A stretch of 64,000 nt of DNA from positions 10,123,501 through 10,187,500 of the forward strand of contig QCXZ01000042.1 of assembly GCA_025024175.1 (NCBI GenBank). The letters are read 5' to 3'. The notes under the pieces were generated by a model that saw only the letters and a program-made list of their open reading frames with translations, was not told the DNA's origin and did not search any database. This document shows, piece by piece, positions 23,213-38,064 of the stretch; position 1 is the first letter of the stretch; the number at the start of each line of letters is the position of its first letter. Source of the DNA: Rhyzopertha dominica. Lineage: Eukaryota; Arthropoda; Insecta; Coleoptera; Bostrichidae. Made by a program: the position numbers and the translations under genes.

Positions 23213-26200
23213 CTGCGAATTGAGTGCACGTGCGTTATGATGGTTGCATATTATGACATAAGATGGACATAAGCTAGTAGTTAATGACAGCTGTCAGGAT
23301 TGAAGTTTTACGGTAAGCGCTATCTAGGCGCACAAGCGCGAACGAAGCAAGTTAGATAGATGGTCCAGCCACAGGTGGCGCCCGTACAATTGCAGGGTTG
23401 CCAAGGATTGATGGTTTTTAACCTATGCCAATAGCAATAAATAATTTTTTTTGGGCCCAAGGTGGCCCACGCGTCTGAATATGGCTTTCTAGTGTGGTAA
23501 ATAACATAAAATCGAAACATCTAGAGAGGTCCGGCAACATACCTATTGTTTAAACAATTTGTTTTAAACTAATTTTAATTTCTCGCGCATATGTATCTCA
23601 CAAATAGCAAGTCTAATTACAGAACTGGTGGTGGCAATTTTAACTGTTAATTGTAAAGTAAAATAGAAATTGCAGTATTCACCATTTTTTTACTTACATT
23701 CTCTTTATGATATCTAATGCAGCCTTTACTTCTTATATAAACATATAACTAATAATTTTCATTATATTCTGAGAACAGCCAGTTAAAAATAATAATTCTT
23801 TCGGGTAAATAAATTCGTCAAAAATAATGTCAAAATTAACTTGTTTTAACCATCATATATCCATATATCACCTTTTGAATATTAAGTGCAGTTGCGTGAT
23901 ATTCAGGGCTAGAATGAAGGACTCTCCCGCTATATCCGGGACGTTTGGCAACCTTGTTTTAAACTTAATACTAGATGGCGTTGATACCCCCTGTGCACGA
24001 GGGGATTCCCTGACAATTGCCAGCTGTGTTGCCAAGTGTGATAGTATTACTGGTAAATAAAAACAACTATACATTTTTTATGAACTGACGAATAGTCTAA
24101 ATCATAAAAAAATAATAAATTTTTCGTCAGTCTCACTGACGAATTAGATAATAATATTACCGAATCACAAAAGCGAATGTTTAATTAATTTCGATTAAGT
24201 AAATGTTAGTTAAAGTTGTTGAGAATGAATTTACGTACCTATACCTACTTATTCAGATGTTAATTAGCACTGTTGGAATAAAACTACTACGTTAAAGGTG
24301 AGTAAATTAATTCTTACATTTGCCTTTAATAGAGTAGATAATTATGTAAGGATGGTTAAGGGACGTAAATAATTAGAACTTGTTTCATTACATACCGTTC
24401 CAAAATGTTTATTGTAGTATTTGTTTAGTAAATGTTAGCAGATTTGTGGAGGGATCAAAGCGATTATTAAATTATTATTATAATAAAGCATAGGTGCTCA
24501 GGATAAAAATGTAGACTAATGGTATACCGTCTAGGTTTTTTTATTAGTGGCTTCTTCCGTATTTTGTATTTGGTGATACAATAAATAATCAAATCGATAT
24601 TCACTAAGTTCTTATAGTAATCATGATGTACAGCAACAGTCCATCAAGTTTGAGAGAGTAATTCAGAGCTCACATCTACAGAAATTTGTAATGAGCGAAC
24701 TGTCAATTTATCTTTGAGTTTAGTTTGTTACTTTGTAATACACCAATTTACTATATTACAGCTGCATTTTGTATAATAAACGATAATTACTTCAAATATG
24801 TTATGATTTACGGTAAACTGCTATTAAAGAAACACGTGGCAAGCTTTATTGGTTTTAGCAATCTAATTAAACTTATTTAAATAAAGTTAATGTTTTCTAC
24901 AAAATATGTTTCTCTTTTACAATTGATAAGATCAGTGATAATTTATTACATTTGCTTTTAAATAAAAATTAGTAATAAGTACTTGAAGTAATCTAAGTAT
25001 GACTAGGGCAATAAATTCATTCTCTATAATAAGTAATATAACTATCAATTTCCTTCAATGAAGGTCATCGCATTTCTGACGTATTGCTTGAACTTATGTA
25101 GTGCTAAATGCCAACTAAACATTACAACACCTTATTAAGCCTAGCATAAATTTATGTCAAATAAAATACCTGACCACTGGTTAAAGTGTACTTACTAAAA
25201 AAGCTTTTGCGCTGTTATTATACAGTTCCTATACATAAAATCAACAAGTTGTATTATGCGCAGAAACGAGGTCGTAGTTTTTTATTTTACCTAGTTATTT
25301 ATAAATGGATACTTTCTATACGCCGCACATATATGTAAGTACAGAGGTTTACGCAAAACTATCTTCTGAAGCAGGATGTGTTATGTAAACAAGCTTTTAT
25401 ACACTCGCTGTATTCGAAATTAATTCATACTCTACCTATTTTTTTACAATGGATATAAGTCGTAAGTTACAAGCAGACTAAAAACGGAGATCCTAACGCA
25501 ACGGAGAATATTTAAATTTCTTTTTACGTAATTGCATTGCCGAAAGTTTTGAAATATAAGTACCTAGCTAACAAACATTACGCATTGAAGGTTAGCTGAT
25601 AAATTTATTCTAAAGCTTTTCCAACACTTTTATAATAGTTTCGCTAGACACTGGCCGAGAAAACAGGTTTAAGGATTCATCTTTTATGGAACTTGTCATT
25701 AGGTTACGTGACAATCAGAAGAGCTAATGACCTAGTTAATAACAAAAATAATCCATTGCGTGTGAGTAAGTACAGGAAAGAATGGAGTGTATATAAATTA
25801 TACCCAAGTGAATAACTATGAAAGGCTTTCATTACTTATAGATTGTGAGATATGAGTGAACACGAAGAGGGAAAGTATATGTACTAATTAATATCGTGAT
25901 ATATTGGAAATTGAGGGCATTGGTGTAGTAGAAATACTTACTTGCTTGTAAACAGAAAATTAAATATCTGCTTTAATTCTTTTCTTACATTGTATTATTA
26001 GTATGAATTAGTTTTTCTCATGTCACTATTTACAGCATGCGAATTTCATTTAAATAAATAATCATCTTCATGAATACAAATGTTTACTTCTCTCACCTAG
26101 CAATTTTCTAAGCCTAAAACCATTGATATTATCTACGTAAACGAACAAATACATCCATTGTTTGAGCATTAAATACTCTTATCTTTATAAATTCATTGTG

Positions 26201-27640
26201 TAATCCTTGAAGCAAAAATATAGAAGGGAAATTAAAGCACTAAAAACAATAGTTATATAAAACAAAGTTGACAGGCTAAGAAGAAACTGAAAATTGAAGC
26301 AATATTGTCGTAGTGCAGTGTTTTAGATGGCAAAGATAGTTAATGCCTAGTCTTCATCTTCATTTAAATAAACCTGAGCTTTGTGTTATCAAAGATACAA
26401 TTGATACTATAAATGTATAAACGTTAGATAAAATAACCGACAAAAACGTTGAACAGTATTTTGAACCAGTGCAAGTTTGAAGATCAGAACATTAAACAGA
26501 AAATAAATAAACATCATTACTACGTAACTGCTTTGTTTTATTCCACAAAGTAAGCAATTAGAATGCAAATAGATTAGACTGTTGTAGAATGGACACTTGC
26601 AGATACACAGTGCATGAATCACGTAGATAAATACCACTGTATTAAATTATTAAATTATAATATGCAAAACTGGACGCGGTTAGATCAAATGCGAAAGGAA
26701 TGAAAACTGAATTATAAAAATATAACAGGAGCGTAGTTAAGATGTAACCTGAAATGTATTTAAATATTTATGTGCCTACGATTTATACATCTATAACAAA
26801 ATATCTTACTACTTACTTATTTAGTTTTTGTTTATTTATTTTTTAGACATTCAGTTGCTCTTAAAAATTGCCCAACGCAAAAAAGATTTGCGAGCTTTAA
26901 ACCTGTAAAATATAAATGACCACGATTAACATATTATTTCAATTTGTTCTAAACGAATGTGATGCGTCACATTGGGGTTTAGGTAATTATTATCGAGACA
27001 AAAGAAATTTAGGTAAATATAGCGTATTAATGAGGTCCATTACTGCTCGAAAGATGAAACGATAACATCGATTGTATTTTCAGTTCAACGAACCTGTGCC
27101 CTCATGATTTGCATACAGCATTATAAATAACAGGCATACCTGCATGCACGGGGACGCTATTTTCATACCCTTTTCTTGGATTTGTACAGGTACTGGTTCG
27201 CATTAACGCAGAGCGATACCTGACATGAAACATTAAGGAAAAAAAAGTTGTGATAAAGTTCCATTAGAATGTGTAGACTGTGTATTTATACTCACTGATA
27301 TGTTGCATTATTTTTTCAGTTTTTGTTACTGGCAGAATTTCGTTTGCTAGACGTCAAAAATCTTCTTAGAAAGCCTTCCATTTTAGTACTGGGATTTCCT
27401 TTAGTAATTAGTGTTATTAGCGTTCAAGATTTCATGAATTAGCAATATTATACACTGCTATACTTATTTATTAGCAATGAGTTCTTTATTCTTTAAGCTC
27501 TTCTAGATTTTTGCTTTTTAAAAGGTATCACACGAATGCCCTTTCTGAGTTGGCTGCTTCTTTAAGCATTAAACGCTGTTTTCACTTAGTTCCTTATATA
27601 CTGTTTGCAAGTTATTTAGACAAACATTCACAAGTCGTGA
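23213..27640. other. Gene-free AT-rich region upstream of FATP
   Basis: The first few hundred bases are relatively GC-rich and probably contain the FATP promoter or an upstream non-coding exon; a splice-acceptor-like ttcgcag ends at 23213. Beyond about 24100 the sequence is AT-rich with only short chance reading frames. I see no gene here. A small perfect hairpin at 24123-24143 is listed separately. Confidence 0.5.
24123..24143. repeat. Perfect 9-bp-stem hairpin
   Basis: ttcgtcagt, a 3-nt loop, then actgacgaa. The word actgacgaat also occurs about 55 bp upstream (ctgacgaatagtcta). It may be the tip of a small foldback element. No function is evident. Confidence 0.45.
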
Positions 27641-27649
27641 TGTGCAGTG

Positions 27650-28400
27650 GAAAAGTTTCCGATGTTAGATAGACTGGCAGAAGAGTACCATACCACATGG
27701 TTCTATTTTACCTATATTATTTATCATATACAGTTCTCACTTTGGATCTGTTGATGATCATACTCAAATTTATAATTCTTTTGGCTTGAAAATGATTAAT
27801 TCCACATTACAATAAATGGAAATGTAGCTCCTTTTACTAATCTTACAAAAGATTTGGGTGTGTACACTCATTCTGCTCTTCGATTTAATACTCAATTGTC
27901 GAAAGTTTTGCAAAATGATTATTAAACGCTAATTCTTATTTACCAAAAATTGGCACATTTGTAAGCATATATGAAGCAAATACATATATTAATATATATA
28001 GTCTGGTGGTGTTAAAACACGATTGCTGCGACTGTGTATGTGGTACATACCTGTATAATAAGGTACGTTTTCGACCAAAAAGTTTTATTTTATAACTCTT
28101 TGCCTCAATGTATTAAAGTGTCCTACTTCTTGCTTTCAAAAGAAGTTAAATGAGTATTTGTTTTATAGCCAAAGTAATAGGCGTTAAAAACGTTTATTAC
28201 GTATTTTTTTCTGTTGATTGCTGGCGTGTGCTTGAGTTTCCATGATTTTGGGCTATTTAATTTTGTATATATTTATTTATTATTGTTATTTACTAGGGGT
28301 TACGTGGAAGAGCAACCTCGATTTTCTTTCCTGGAAATTGTTGACTAAGCTTTGCCTCCATCTGCAGTTTTCTAATAAAGACAATAATAATTTCAATATA
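27650..28400 (+). mobile_element. Decayed non-LTR retrotransposon 3' end
   Basis: Frameshifted fragments resemble the C-terminal part of an insect jockey-type reverse transcriptase: KDLGVYTHSALRFNTQ near 27850, FYNSLPQCIK near 28090, then FQKKLNEYLF-like residues. A tail ending aataaagacaataataa lies near 28375-28395. Stops and frameshifts are frequent, so this is a dead copy. The match is read by eye and the boundaries are approximate. Confidence 0.45.
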
Positions 28401-28429
28401 AAAACCGTAAATCGTTTATTAAACTATTT

Positions 28430-31400
28430 TGGAACTTCGCACAAGATAAAAGTGAGACGATTATTACCAGAGGAACAAAATGGATTTTTGAAGCTATTTT
28501 GAGAGCCCTATGGGCGAAGTTACTTGAAGAAATTAATAAAGTCAGCAAGACTTTCGATAAACAGAAAAAAAAACATTATGCCAGTTATTGTTGTTTTCTT
28601 TTCTATAATGGTATGATTGTAATCTTTGTCTAGTTTAGAAACAGAAGCCAACCAAAGATTATTGGGGAAATAATAAATCTTTTGCCGCATTCTTTTAATT
28701 TTCTTTGAGATATAAATACAATTTACAGGTAAACAACATCTTGATGAAAAATTTGCCCATTTCCATTGCGAAATGTAAACTAATACATAAAGATAAAGGA
28801 GATAGCGTATCCCTTCACCATGAATTGAAGTATTGAATATCATCATATTGATATAGCGAAAGAAATATGACCACTGTTAACGTCTGATAACAGCCATCTA
28901 CAGAATTAATTTCTTATTCTTATTCGAAATTTTTGCACCAACTTTTTATAGCAACAGATGAGACAAAAAAAATCGGATGTGTTTTATTGGAAGGCAGTGG
29001 CAATTTTGATTGTATAATAATTCTGACTGGATACTATCTTAAAATGCTTCTCTAAAAATAATTAGAAAGACATTTGCAGATTAATCTGCACTCTGCACTA
29101 GAAAAATTAAGTGTGCGCTTTAAGTACTAAACTTGATTAAAAGTTACAAGAATATTATGAAAGAAAATAATAACACTAGGTATATTTGAAAGTTTCTTTC
29201 ATTAGTTAAAGATACCTAACTACGGGCTTGAAGATATTCCACAAGGTAACTAATTTTAAGGAGTTATTCGATCAGGGAAAAACCCAAAAAACGTATCTTT
29301 AATAACTAAACAATTATTCTATTATTTACTATACTGTTGGTTAAAAAATATTAAAATTGATTGTTTTCAATCAAAAATATGTCAACATTAAGAATGATTT
29401 TCTTTCACCTTGATGAATTTAAACACTCTGTAAATACTTGACTCTCAAAACAAGTTGTAAGAATTAAGGCATGGGGACCGATATTGACGTAAGTCTTTAG
29501 ACAAAAATTTTTAGTCAAACAACTAGATGAAAAGCAAATACACGATACAAACAAAAGAACCCGCTGGTGAGATTTCAAGGTCCTGTTTCTGCTTATTTTT
29601 TACGAGGTGTATAGTCTAATGACTACTCTATTATGGGGATAAACTTTTTCTAACTCTTCTTTACTGAAATGAAGTACTGATAAATCAGGAGAATAAGTAA
29701 TTGATGTTTTAGTATTCAATTAACTGGTGGTACCTGCCTGGCTGAAACAAAGGTAATAAGGTAACCTTTATACCCACACACAGGTTAAATCAACAACAGG
29801 CCAATCAGTTTAACACCATTTCTCATTAACGCATTGTATCATAGAAATTAGTTGATAGGCGTATCAACGATAATATTTTAGTGCAGAGGGCTTAGCATCG
29901 AAAACAGTTTTCTTGCTAAACAAAAAAAAATCCTGTGAATTGCCTTTACATGACCTAACCTGGAGGACTGAAAGAGATTAAGAGTATTTTTGCTAGTACC
30001 TCGTTTGACTCAATTAAGATAACTACAGAAAGGCATGAAATAAAAACATCAACTTTCAGGGACTAGTGAGTCGTTTTACGGAAAACGTCAAAGAGACATG
30101 TTTTCTTTAGAATGATGGGAGATTGTAAAACTGTTTTAGTTTTGTGTAAAAATCCACGAGCCTAAAAGTTCTATTAAAAAAACGCAGGTCTGCATTACGG
30201 AGCTCACGTCACTGGTGGTTTAAAAAACTCCAGGTTGCTTGTTTTTATTATAATTTATATTGTAATGATTCCCACCAAATTTGTAGTCGATATTTTTTAT
30301 AGTGCAGGAATAATTTTAAAAAATCGTTTTTTGGAATTTAACTAGCACCCTGTTTTTAATTATTTTCTTATTCGAAAAAAGATCGCGTTTTCCAGCACCT
30401 ATTAAACGTTATCGGTGTATTTCTAGGACATCCTGCAAATTTGTAGGTTCATTTACACTTAATTTTAGTTTTGAATGTCCAAAAACAAATAACTGTCGTA
30501 AAATAATTTTATTCGGTTACAAGCATCTTTCTGAAATTAGGAAGAATTTGGATGACAACCCTGCTATAAACTGCAGGAATTCTGTTAGAGAACGAAATTA
30601 GGAAAAAATAGAAATCATAGGAAAAGGAAACAAAACTTTCAAATAATACCGAACTTATTTTCGTCGACCGCATGTATAATATATTCAATAAAACGAAGTC
30701 ATTGCAATATGCCGGAGCAGATCATCCTGTCTGAAGCTCGGTCTGTAAAGGTAATCTCCAACTTTTATATCCCATCATGTCATCATTCAAGGTGTGGATG
30801 TACCGTTTGTAATTTTAAACGCCAACGTTTCAAATTACCCACATGCGATTCGCAAGAGGTCGAAACAATCACGGTCCTTGACCAAAATGGCACTTCAATT
30901 GAAGAAGATTGCATCTAAACAGATGCCGCTTCCCATAAACAGTTTTACGTATGATTGATACGTGCTTCGCGTGTGGTTGGTCCACGGTTTCCTCACCATC
31001 TTCCTGGTTTGGTACGTGACTGAAAGCCCGTGGCTTTCATAATCGCAAGAAACATCAAGGACAACATGTATCTTCGACAAGAGAGCAATATGAAAAGAAC
31101 CGCAGCAATAGTTATAAGAAACAACCTTTTTGTTAGAGTAACATAACTTAACTTTTTAATAAAGTTATAAGTAATTTCATGAAAACCTTTTTTTCGTATC
31201 TGTGCGTTGTTATACTAGTTTCACAACCTCAGTATTTGAGTACGGTTGTAACGCAAGGTCTCCATATTGCTTTATTTAAGACAGGCATGAAAAAATCTAA
31301 AGCAGGTTCTTCCAGTACGTTGCTGTATTTACTTCGAAGAACACCGAACTATGGTATACTTGACCATAAATTGACTCTGTTAAGACGAGTTTTTTATTCG

Positions 31401-34400
31401 AGATGCTCAGTGCAAAACAAGTTTTAATGTACCAACCTGTACAACTTGATTTTTCAGTTTGTTCCATTTTAATTTGAATAGAATCTGTAATGGTGTAACT
31501 GATCAATGAACTTGGATATATACAAGGTGGTCTAGTTGAAAGTATTTTCCATAACTCCACAACACAAATACAGGAAATTGATTTATACAAAAACTTTGGG
31601 ATTTTTGTGTAGTACGACCGAATAGAATGTTCAATTTTCGAATATGGACGCAATACTTAAAACAAAACACCCTACCTTTCATTATAATTTTATATTATCA
31701 TGTTAGTATGCCCTTGTATTTATATTTTCTTTGTGTGTGCCTTTGATTAAGTGAAATTTGGAGATAAAGTGTATTGATGAAAATGCAACACTACGTTTCC
31801 TAGCATGTTAAAAAATTTCCTTCTGAAAATATCGAGCCCAACTCTCAAAAAATGCAAAACTCTGGAGAAGACCTATAAAAGCCTAAAAGAAGAATTAGTA
31901 CCAAAACAATTGAATGCTGTGTTGTTTAGAAGATACGATCAAAACTATTCTTTAATTCTTTAATAAACGATTCGTTACTTTCTGCGTTGGTAACCTATTA
32001 TTCGAAAATGAAAAGAATTTTCATCCTTTTGATAATAATAATTATGATTGTTTAGCTCCATCAGTAAATAATAAACAAATGGGTAATTTGTTGTTTAGTT
32101 TTCTCGATACTTTCTTTGAATCAACTGAGTAAACACCAATCTGCTTTGTGAGTCAAAATAAGTTCATTATTAATGACGCTAAGTTCGACACGGATGGTAT
32201 TTATAAAAGTTCTGATGTTTTGCTGATGCTGTGTAGAACTGAATTTTGCTTACACTTCTATTTCGGCATTCCATTCCTGAACTCAATGGCCATTTTTTTG
32301 TCATTATTAGATACTTCTTCTAATTATTCACTGATGTATCACATCTTTTCCTGAGTTAAAAAAAAACACTTCAGCAGTTGTCGGAAAGCTAGTTTTTGGA
32401 GATGTGTTATAGCTGAAAACTGCTTAAATAATAACAAAAATAAATTATATCGACTAATTCAGTGATTGACAGTAGATTTGCCAACACAAAAATGATAACG
32501 AAAGTCGAGAAAATAATAAATCTTGGTAAGAAACAAAAGAAAATTGACTAGGAACACTACTGTGATTTCTTTTAAATTGTAATAGGCTGTATTCTATGAA
32601 ATAACTTAAAAACTATCAGTTGGAACTATTAACAATGCAATATCACATGAAAGGAACTTTAATTTCGCATTTGATAGTACAGCGAGCTTTCAGAATTGAA
32701 AGGCACAAAATGCTATTTCACGTCAAAATATTTTTATTTCTGTTTGAAATAATAGAATGTTTTGAGCTTTTTAGAATAACAAAAATGTCATGGCTTTTTA
32801 AATTCACCCATCCGACCTTTTAACAATTTATAAAACTATAATTTGTATCAAACTGCAGTCTGCAAGAAACTAAAAGGTACAAGATTCCACTAGTCGCAGA
32901 AGATTGCCATTATTAAAATGAAGATTGCATAGTATTGGGTATTTTAATTTAAAAAAAAATAACTGAAAAGTTGTTGCATTTTATTTCGCTGTTAATAATA
33001 GCACGGCGTATATGTACTACACGATTTGACAGTTTCACACACATAGTAAGTACATTTTACTTTTATCTATCCGGTATTCCTGAAACAATCTTTAAGCTCA
33101 TAGCTCAAATGTTTCCTTCTTTAGTATGGATATGCTCATATCTTTATTGTTATGTAGTTTGATATTATTTCTACTCGTATGTATGGATTCTTCTAAGTAC
33201 CTATACAGGTTCTGATATCTAGGGAACTTTGGAGCTATTTAAAAAATTTAACTAGACCCATTTCATGTCTTTTTTGTTGCATTCATATATTGTTCTAAAA
33301 TTTGTTTACCAGTATTAAAATGTGTAAAAATGGTGTCAAAATTCAACCTAAGTATTATATGCTACTCAATAGTGAACAGAAGAAAGGGAATTTTTCGGAA
33401 TTTATAGCAACCTAAATTATTATAAATTGCATCTTTAGTCTTTGGAAATGATGTCAAAAACACAAATTACAGTTAGTTGCGACTAAGTATAACCGTTTAA
33501 ATATAATGAAACTGATATTCAAATCTTTACTATTACTAAAACAATCATTTTCATAAACGTTATGTTTGGAATTGCGCTACAGCGGTTCTTTTATTTGAAA
33601 CCGATATATATACATTTCATATTTATTAGTACCGCAGTGTGTACCTGTGCTATGGTAATCACTATTCCACAAAGTGATTAACTGGAAGTAATGAACGAAA
33701 CATAGCATTAATATCAATAAAATTTCTTTCAGCTTCCGTTTAGAAAAGAGAAACTCGTCGTGGAAGTGCAAATGACTTCGACATACCTTCCTCGCTTGGA
33801 TTTATGTATTGCATAACGCAAATAAGCATTATACAACACATAAGTATGAATTTCAGAAGAAGCAGCAAGATGGACAAGCTAAATTCAACTTGTACGAATT
33901 AGACTTTGCAGTTAACTATGCCTAGTTTACAGTAAATTGTGTCGCATTGACTTTTGACGTAACGTAATCGATCATTAACTTTCAGGAAGTAATACCAGCA
34001 ATGCTTGTCGGCTAATTATGTGTTCTGTATAAATTCAAAGTAGAAAGTGCAAAGCGTAGGAGCGGGTGTTTAAGACATCGCTTGATTAGGTTTACTTCTA
34101 TGAAATTGAGAGGTATGTCGTGAGGCATGGTAACAAAACAAAACGGAATGACCTTCCTTGTCATTCATTTTACAAAACGCTTTTGGATTCAATTTCGTTT
34201 GGGAAATTTCATACGCACAAAGTTCAAGTTGTAGGATGGCACAAAAAATTAAGCAAGCAATGAAGGCCAGACTGTCTATTGTTATTAGCTTGTAAAAGCA
34301 TAAATCTTTCGTTATTTATTTGCATATTTAAATTACAGCCTCATTTGAGATCAGCTTACTTCGCAATTATTGCTTCACAATTATTTTCGCATATGTAATT

Positions 34401-34520
34401 ACCCAGTTGTAGCGACAAAGTTGGTACAACGTATCTAAAAGTAATAAACTGCAATTAGTTTCTATTCATCTACGTAAAGTAATGGTAATTTGACGTCTTT
34501 ACTACTATATAGAACTACTA
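28430..34520. other. Gene-free AT-rich region
   Basis: About 6 kb without a reading frame that looks coding. Short frames such as 30709-30918 and 31179-31427 lack recognisable domains and flanking exons. I see no tRNA, rRNA or clear tandem repeat. Confidence 0.45.
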
Positions 34521-34529
34521 TTCCTTTCT

Positions 34530-35270
34530 TCCCTACTTCCGGAGTCCCTCAGAAATCAAATCCGGGACCTCTTCTGTTTCTTATATAATTAATTCTAATC
34601 TTCCTGACTCACTTAAAAGTCTGAACCACATCTTTGCTGATGCTCTTAAACTATTCAATACTATAACTTCTCCAAAATGATCTTAATTATCTAAATACAT
34701 GTTGTTTTACTAATCGCTTAAAAAATCCATGATTCTCTTTCTCCAGAAAACACAATATATTTAACTACCAATATAATGTTAATGGTATTGTTTTGAACAG
34801 GGCAGATGAGTTCAGGGACCTCGGTGTAATTTTTGACTACAAGTTTATTTTTGCAGTCACATATTGAACACTATCCTTACAAATCCTATAGATTTATGTA
34901 TAGGAACTGCAGAAAGTTTAGACGATTAGGTACCTTGCAAACATTATATTTTACTCTTATTCGCTTTAAGTTCGAATATCCACTTTTGATCTTGTTTCCC
35001 ATATACAAGACGCATATTGTTCAGCTCGAATCTGTCCAGAGGAAGCTACTTAAATTTATTTGTTGGACAGTTTCGAGTTCACTTCACTGGTAACTCGTCG
35101 TATTTGTGCTGTGATCAAAATGTTGTATAATTTGTTGAATAGGATTGATTGTAGTTCGCTGCTTGGAAAATTTGATGGGTAATTCCCAGTCGAGAAAAAA
35201 ATATGTTGAGAAATCAGAAACTATAATCATTTGCTTTGTATTCTAAGATATTGATAAAAGACCTAAAATT
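34530..35270 (+). mobile_element. Broken non-LTR reverse transcriptase fragment
   Basis: Reverse transcriptase motifs are readable in shifting frames. SGVPQKSNPGPLLF starts at 34538 (family SGVPQGS.LGPLLF), then FADALKLFNT, where the catalytic YADD/FADD aspartate pair has become A-D-A. Next come RNCRKFRRLGTLQTLYFTLI at about 34900 and VQRKLLKFICW, typical of the region following the palm domain in jockey-like elements. A stop follows PLLFLI and frameshifts occur, so the copy is inactive. Confidence 0.75.
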
Positions 35271-35279
35271 CTTGCACCC

Positions 35280-37920
35280 CGTTGATTTCATCAGTAATTA
35301 TTCAAACGATAACATTATTCTCGCCAATAGAAACTTACGAAATAGGTTTACCTTTATTAGTTAAAAATTAATTCGTAAGCTCCATAACTTAAATAGAATA
35401 TAGCTTTTTGGTAGTTATAAAAGTAAAGGAGAAGGTAGTAATTACAGTTGTACAGTGCATATAGAATTCTCAAAAATATTAAAACAGCGTTGATGTCGTA
35501 AGACGTTTTGAAAACTCTGTAACATTGTGAATTATGGTTACTTCTCATTCCTTCGCTAATTTGATCCCATGAAACTTTTCTTAAGAAATGGTAAATTGTT
35601 TTGAGAGAAACTACCCTAACTGAAGGGCCAAACTTTTCTTGCAGCGTTGTAGAAGCAATCAGTTTACATTTGTTCTTTTTTTTTGTACAGGTACAGGCAA
35701 TGATGTAAGTATGACATATTATGCTACGTATTAACTAGCATTACAAAAACTAGCTTAATTAGTTGTAATTGTTTTATACAAACGTCAACGAAAATGATAC
35801 TGGACGCATAAGTACTGGGCGCAGGAATAGGTTTGGAGCTACATTACAAACAGGTTTTACGTTTTTTTATGGGTTTCCATCAAAAAGAGTCAATGTCGAT
35901 AACTTTGCAACCTGCTTAATGACCAAGTGTATATCTACCTCACTTTGTCCTTGTAAATAATATGTCATTCAATTTAAGTACAGAATACGGTGCAGAAACA
36001 AAATTTTAATATAAATATTACTGAGGTAAAAGAACCACGAACCATCCAACACATATGTGCTTTTTCCTTACATGTATTCAAAAATCAAATGTGTAACTGT
36101 TCCGATATTATTAAGAAAATGTAGGTACCACGCTTCCTAGATAATGGGTGTTTAAAGTGCGTATTTTCTACTCGGGTATATCAAAACAAAGCTAAAAATA
36201 CAAGAACAAATCAACCAGCAGAAAGATAACATGAAACAAATACATGTACTGGAAAAGAACCTGCCAAGGCAATCGCTAAAAAAAACCGATTTCGCTACAC
36301 GGGTTCAAGTACAATGTAACTTTTTATACCTCGTAATGCGTTGGTTGTTTATCACGCCGTTACGCTATTAAAATGAAATCCGATTAGAATTGCTTAGCTG
36401 AATACAATGCTCGAGAATACATTTGAAGTACAGTTTGTTCAAATACTTTTGGCTATGAATTCATGTATTCGTAACTAGCTGTTTTAAACAACAGTTACAA
36501 TACGGTAGCATCACTTGACCTACAAAACATGAATGGGCAACACATCATTTCATGGCACATAGTATAAATATTATATGAACCCTAGAAAAATAATAATAAT
36601 ATCAGCATGTAAGAGACTGATTATAGACGTGTGTTTAATACCAGCCATCAAACGTTGTTAGCTCCAGGCAGTTCAGTAAACGATACAAAGAAAATGAGAT
36701 AATTAGTATTATTACCTGCACGAGAATCTAACTTCTTTTTTTTTGGAAGTGTACCTCCAATTCGTTATTTTTATTTAGTCAAAATGACAGAGCAGAGTTC
36801 CAAATCAAGTGATGTTTCACAAAGACTTCACTTATAGTTCGGATTTATTACCATGTGTTTTCAGTTCTTGAAACTTCAAACCAAAAACATTCTACAAAAG
36901 TGGCATTATAAATCCCTCTTATTATAGTTAAATTAAAAAAATAAAGTTATATTACAGTTTATATTTAAACCTTCCTAGAGTGCAGTCTATTGAATATTTT
37001 GTATTGAATATGCTGTTTCAGTCTATAATTACTGTTGCCTTTACGAAAGTACTGTTGATAGATTTTATGCTCGTAGTGTATTGTAGAAGTGATTATATTC
37101 ATATTTGTACCTCTATGGTATTTAATTAGAGATTGACGTCAAATATGTACATATAGCAAACAAAAACGTCTTATTTGCTAAAGCAATGCAAAACAAATTT
37201 AATAAAAATATGAGGGTCATGTAGGCTTTCAAATAACGTGGGAGTGGAGTTATAAAATGCAATAGAAGAAAATAATATACACTAATGCGTGGCCAAAAAA
37301 GTTGTTTCTGTTGTTTGTCTAGCAGCTAAGTAACATGGTTACGAATAACATCTAAATGTCTAATTATTATTATTATAATATGTGGAAATTTTGTAATGGT
37401 TAGTGTTTTTTTACAAGAACAAACTAGAAACGCTGTCTAAAAATTCATCCCTTTCAGTTCATTATGTTCCTCTGCATATTAAGAATTTGATTCATTTAAA
37501 GAAGTAGGTGCGAAGACGTATTCCAGTAAAGTAATTAGAGAGCTTCTTGTCCAATGCTTTTTCAGGTGCCCTTTGGATTTTCTACGAATTGAAAACGTGT
37601 GGACTGACTTTGAACTCTAAGTTACAATGTTATTTTACAGTAGCGTAAGACGTAATAAAAGTTAAGCTTAACATTTAAAAAGAACTCTATTTTGAGACGA
37701 TTGAAACAGAGAAGTCTGTTAACATGATGAGGATATGACATCATCATTTTTTATTTTTAGTTAAGTAAACCTGCAAATGTATAAACTATAAAGTCGGTTT
37801 ACAATCTGACACATCTATGTGACACCTCAAAAAATGTTCGAGAGAGTAATGTGGATTAAACCGGTTGATACTTTATGTTCTTTCCGATTGCAGTAAACCC
37901 TTGTTATATATCTTGAATTA
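35280..37920. other. Gene-free AT-rich region
   Basis: About 2.6 kb with no convincing coding frame, RNA gene or tandem repeat. Confidence 0.4.
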
Positions 37921-37922
37921 AG

Positions 37923-38064
37923 AAAATAGCAAAAACGTCGACTAGTATCAATAGAAAAAAAGTTATCATCTGTAGAATCGAGTGAAACAGATCGGGATCT
38001 ACAGATGCTGCCATCTGCGGATGTCTATCGATATCAATCTATCAGTCGCGTTTTTGCTATTTTT
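37923..38064. repeat. MITE-like element with inverted ends
   Basis: Left end aaaatagcaaaaacgtcgact (37923-37943) and right end agtcgcgtttttgctatttt (38045-38064) are inverted copies with one extra base in the left arm, enclosing about 100 bp. The interior has a small hairpin, cagatgctgccatctg. No coding capacity is seen. Target-site duplications are not obvious. Confidence 0.6.

Noticed and set aside
30709..30918. Possible first exon (MPEQIILSEARSVK followed by gtaatc) that might pair with the orphan exon at 38919
   Set aside because: The donor leaves phase 0 while the orphan segment needs phase 1. There is no intervening exon or family similarity.
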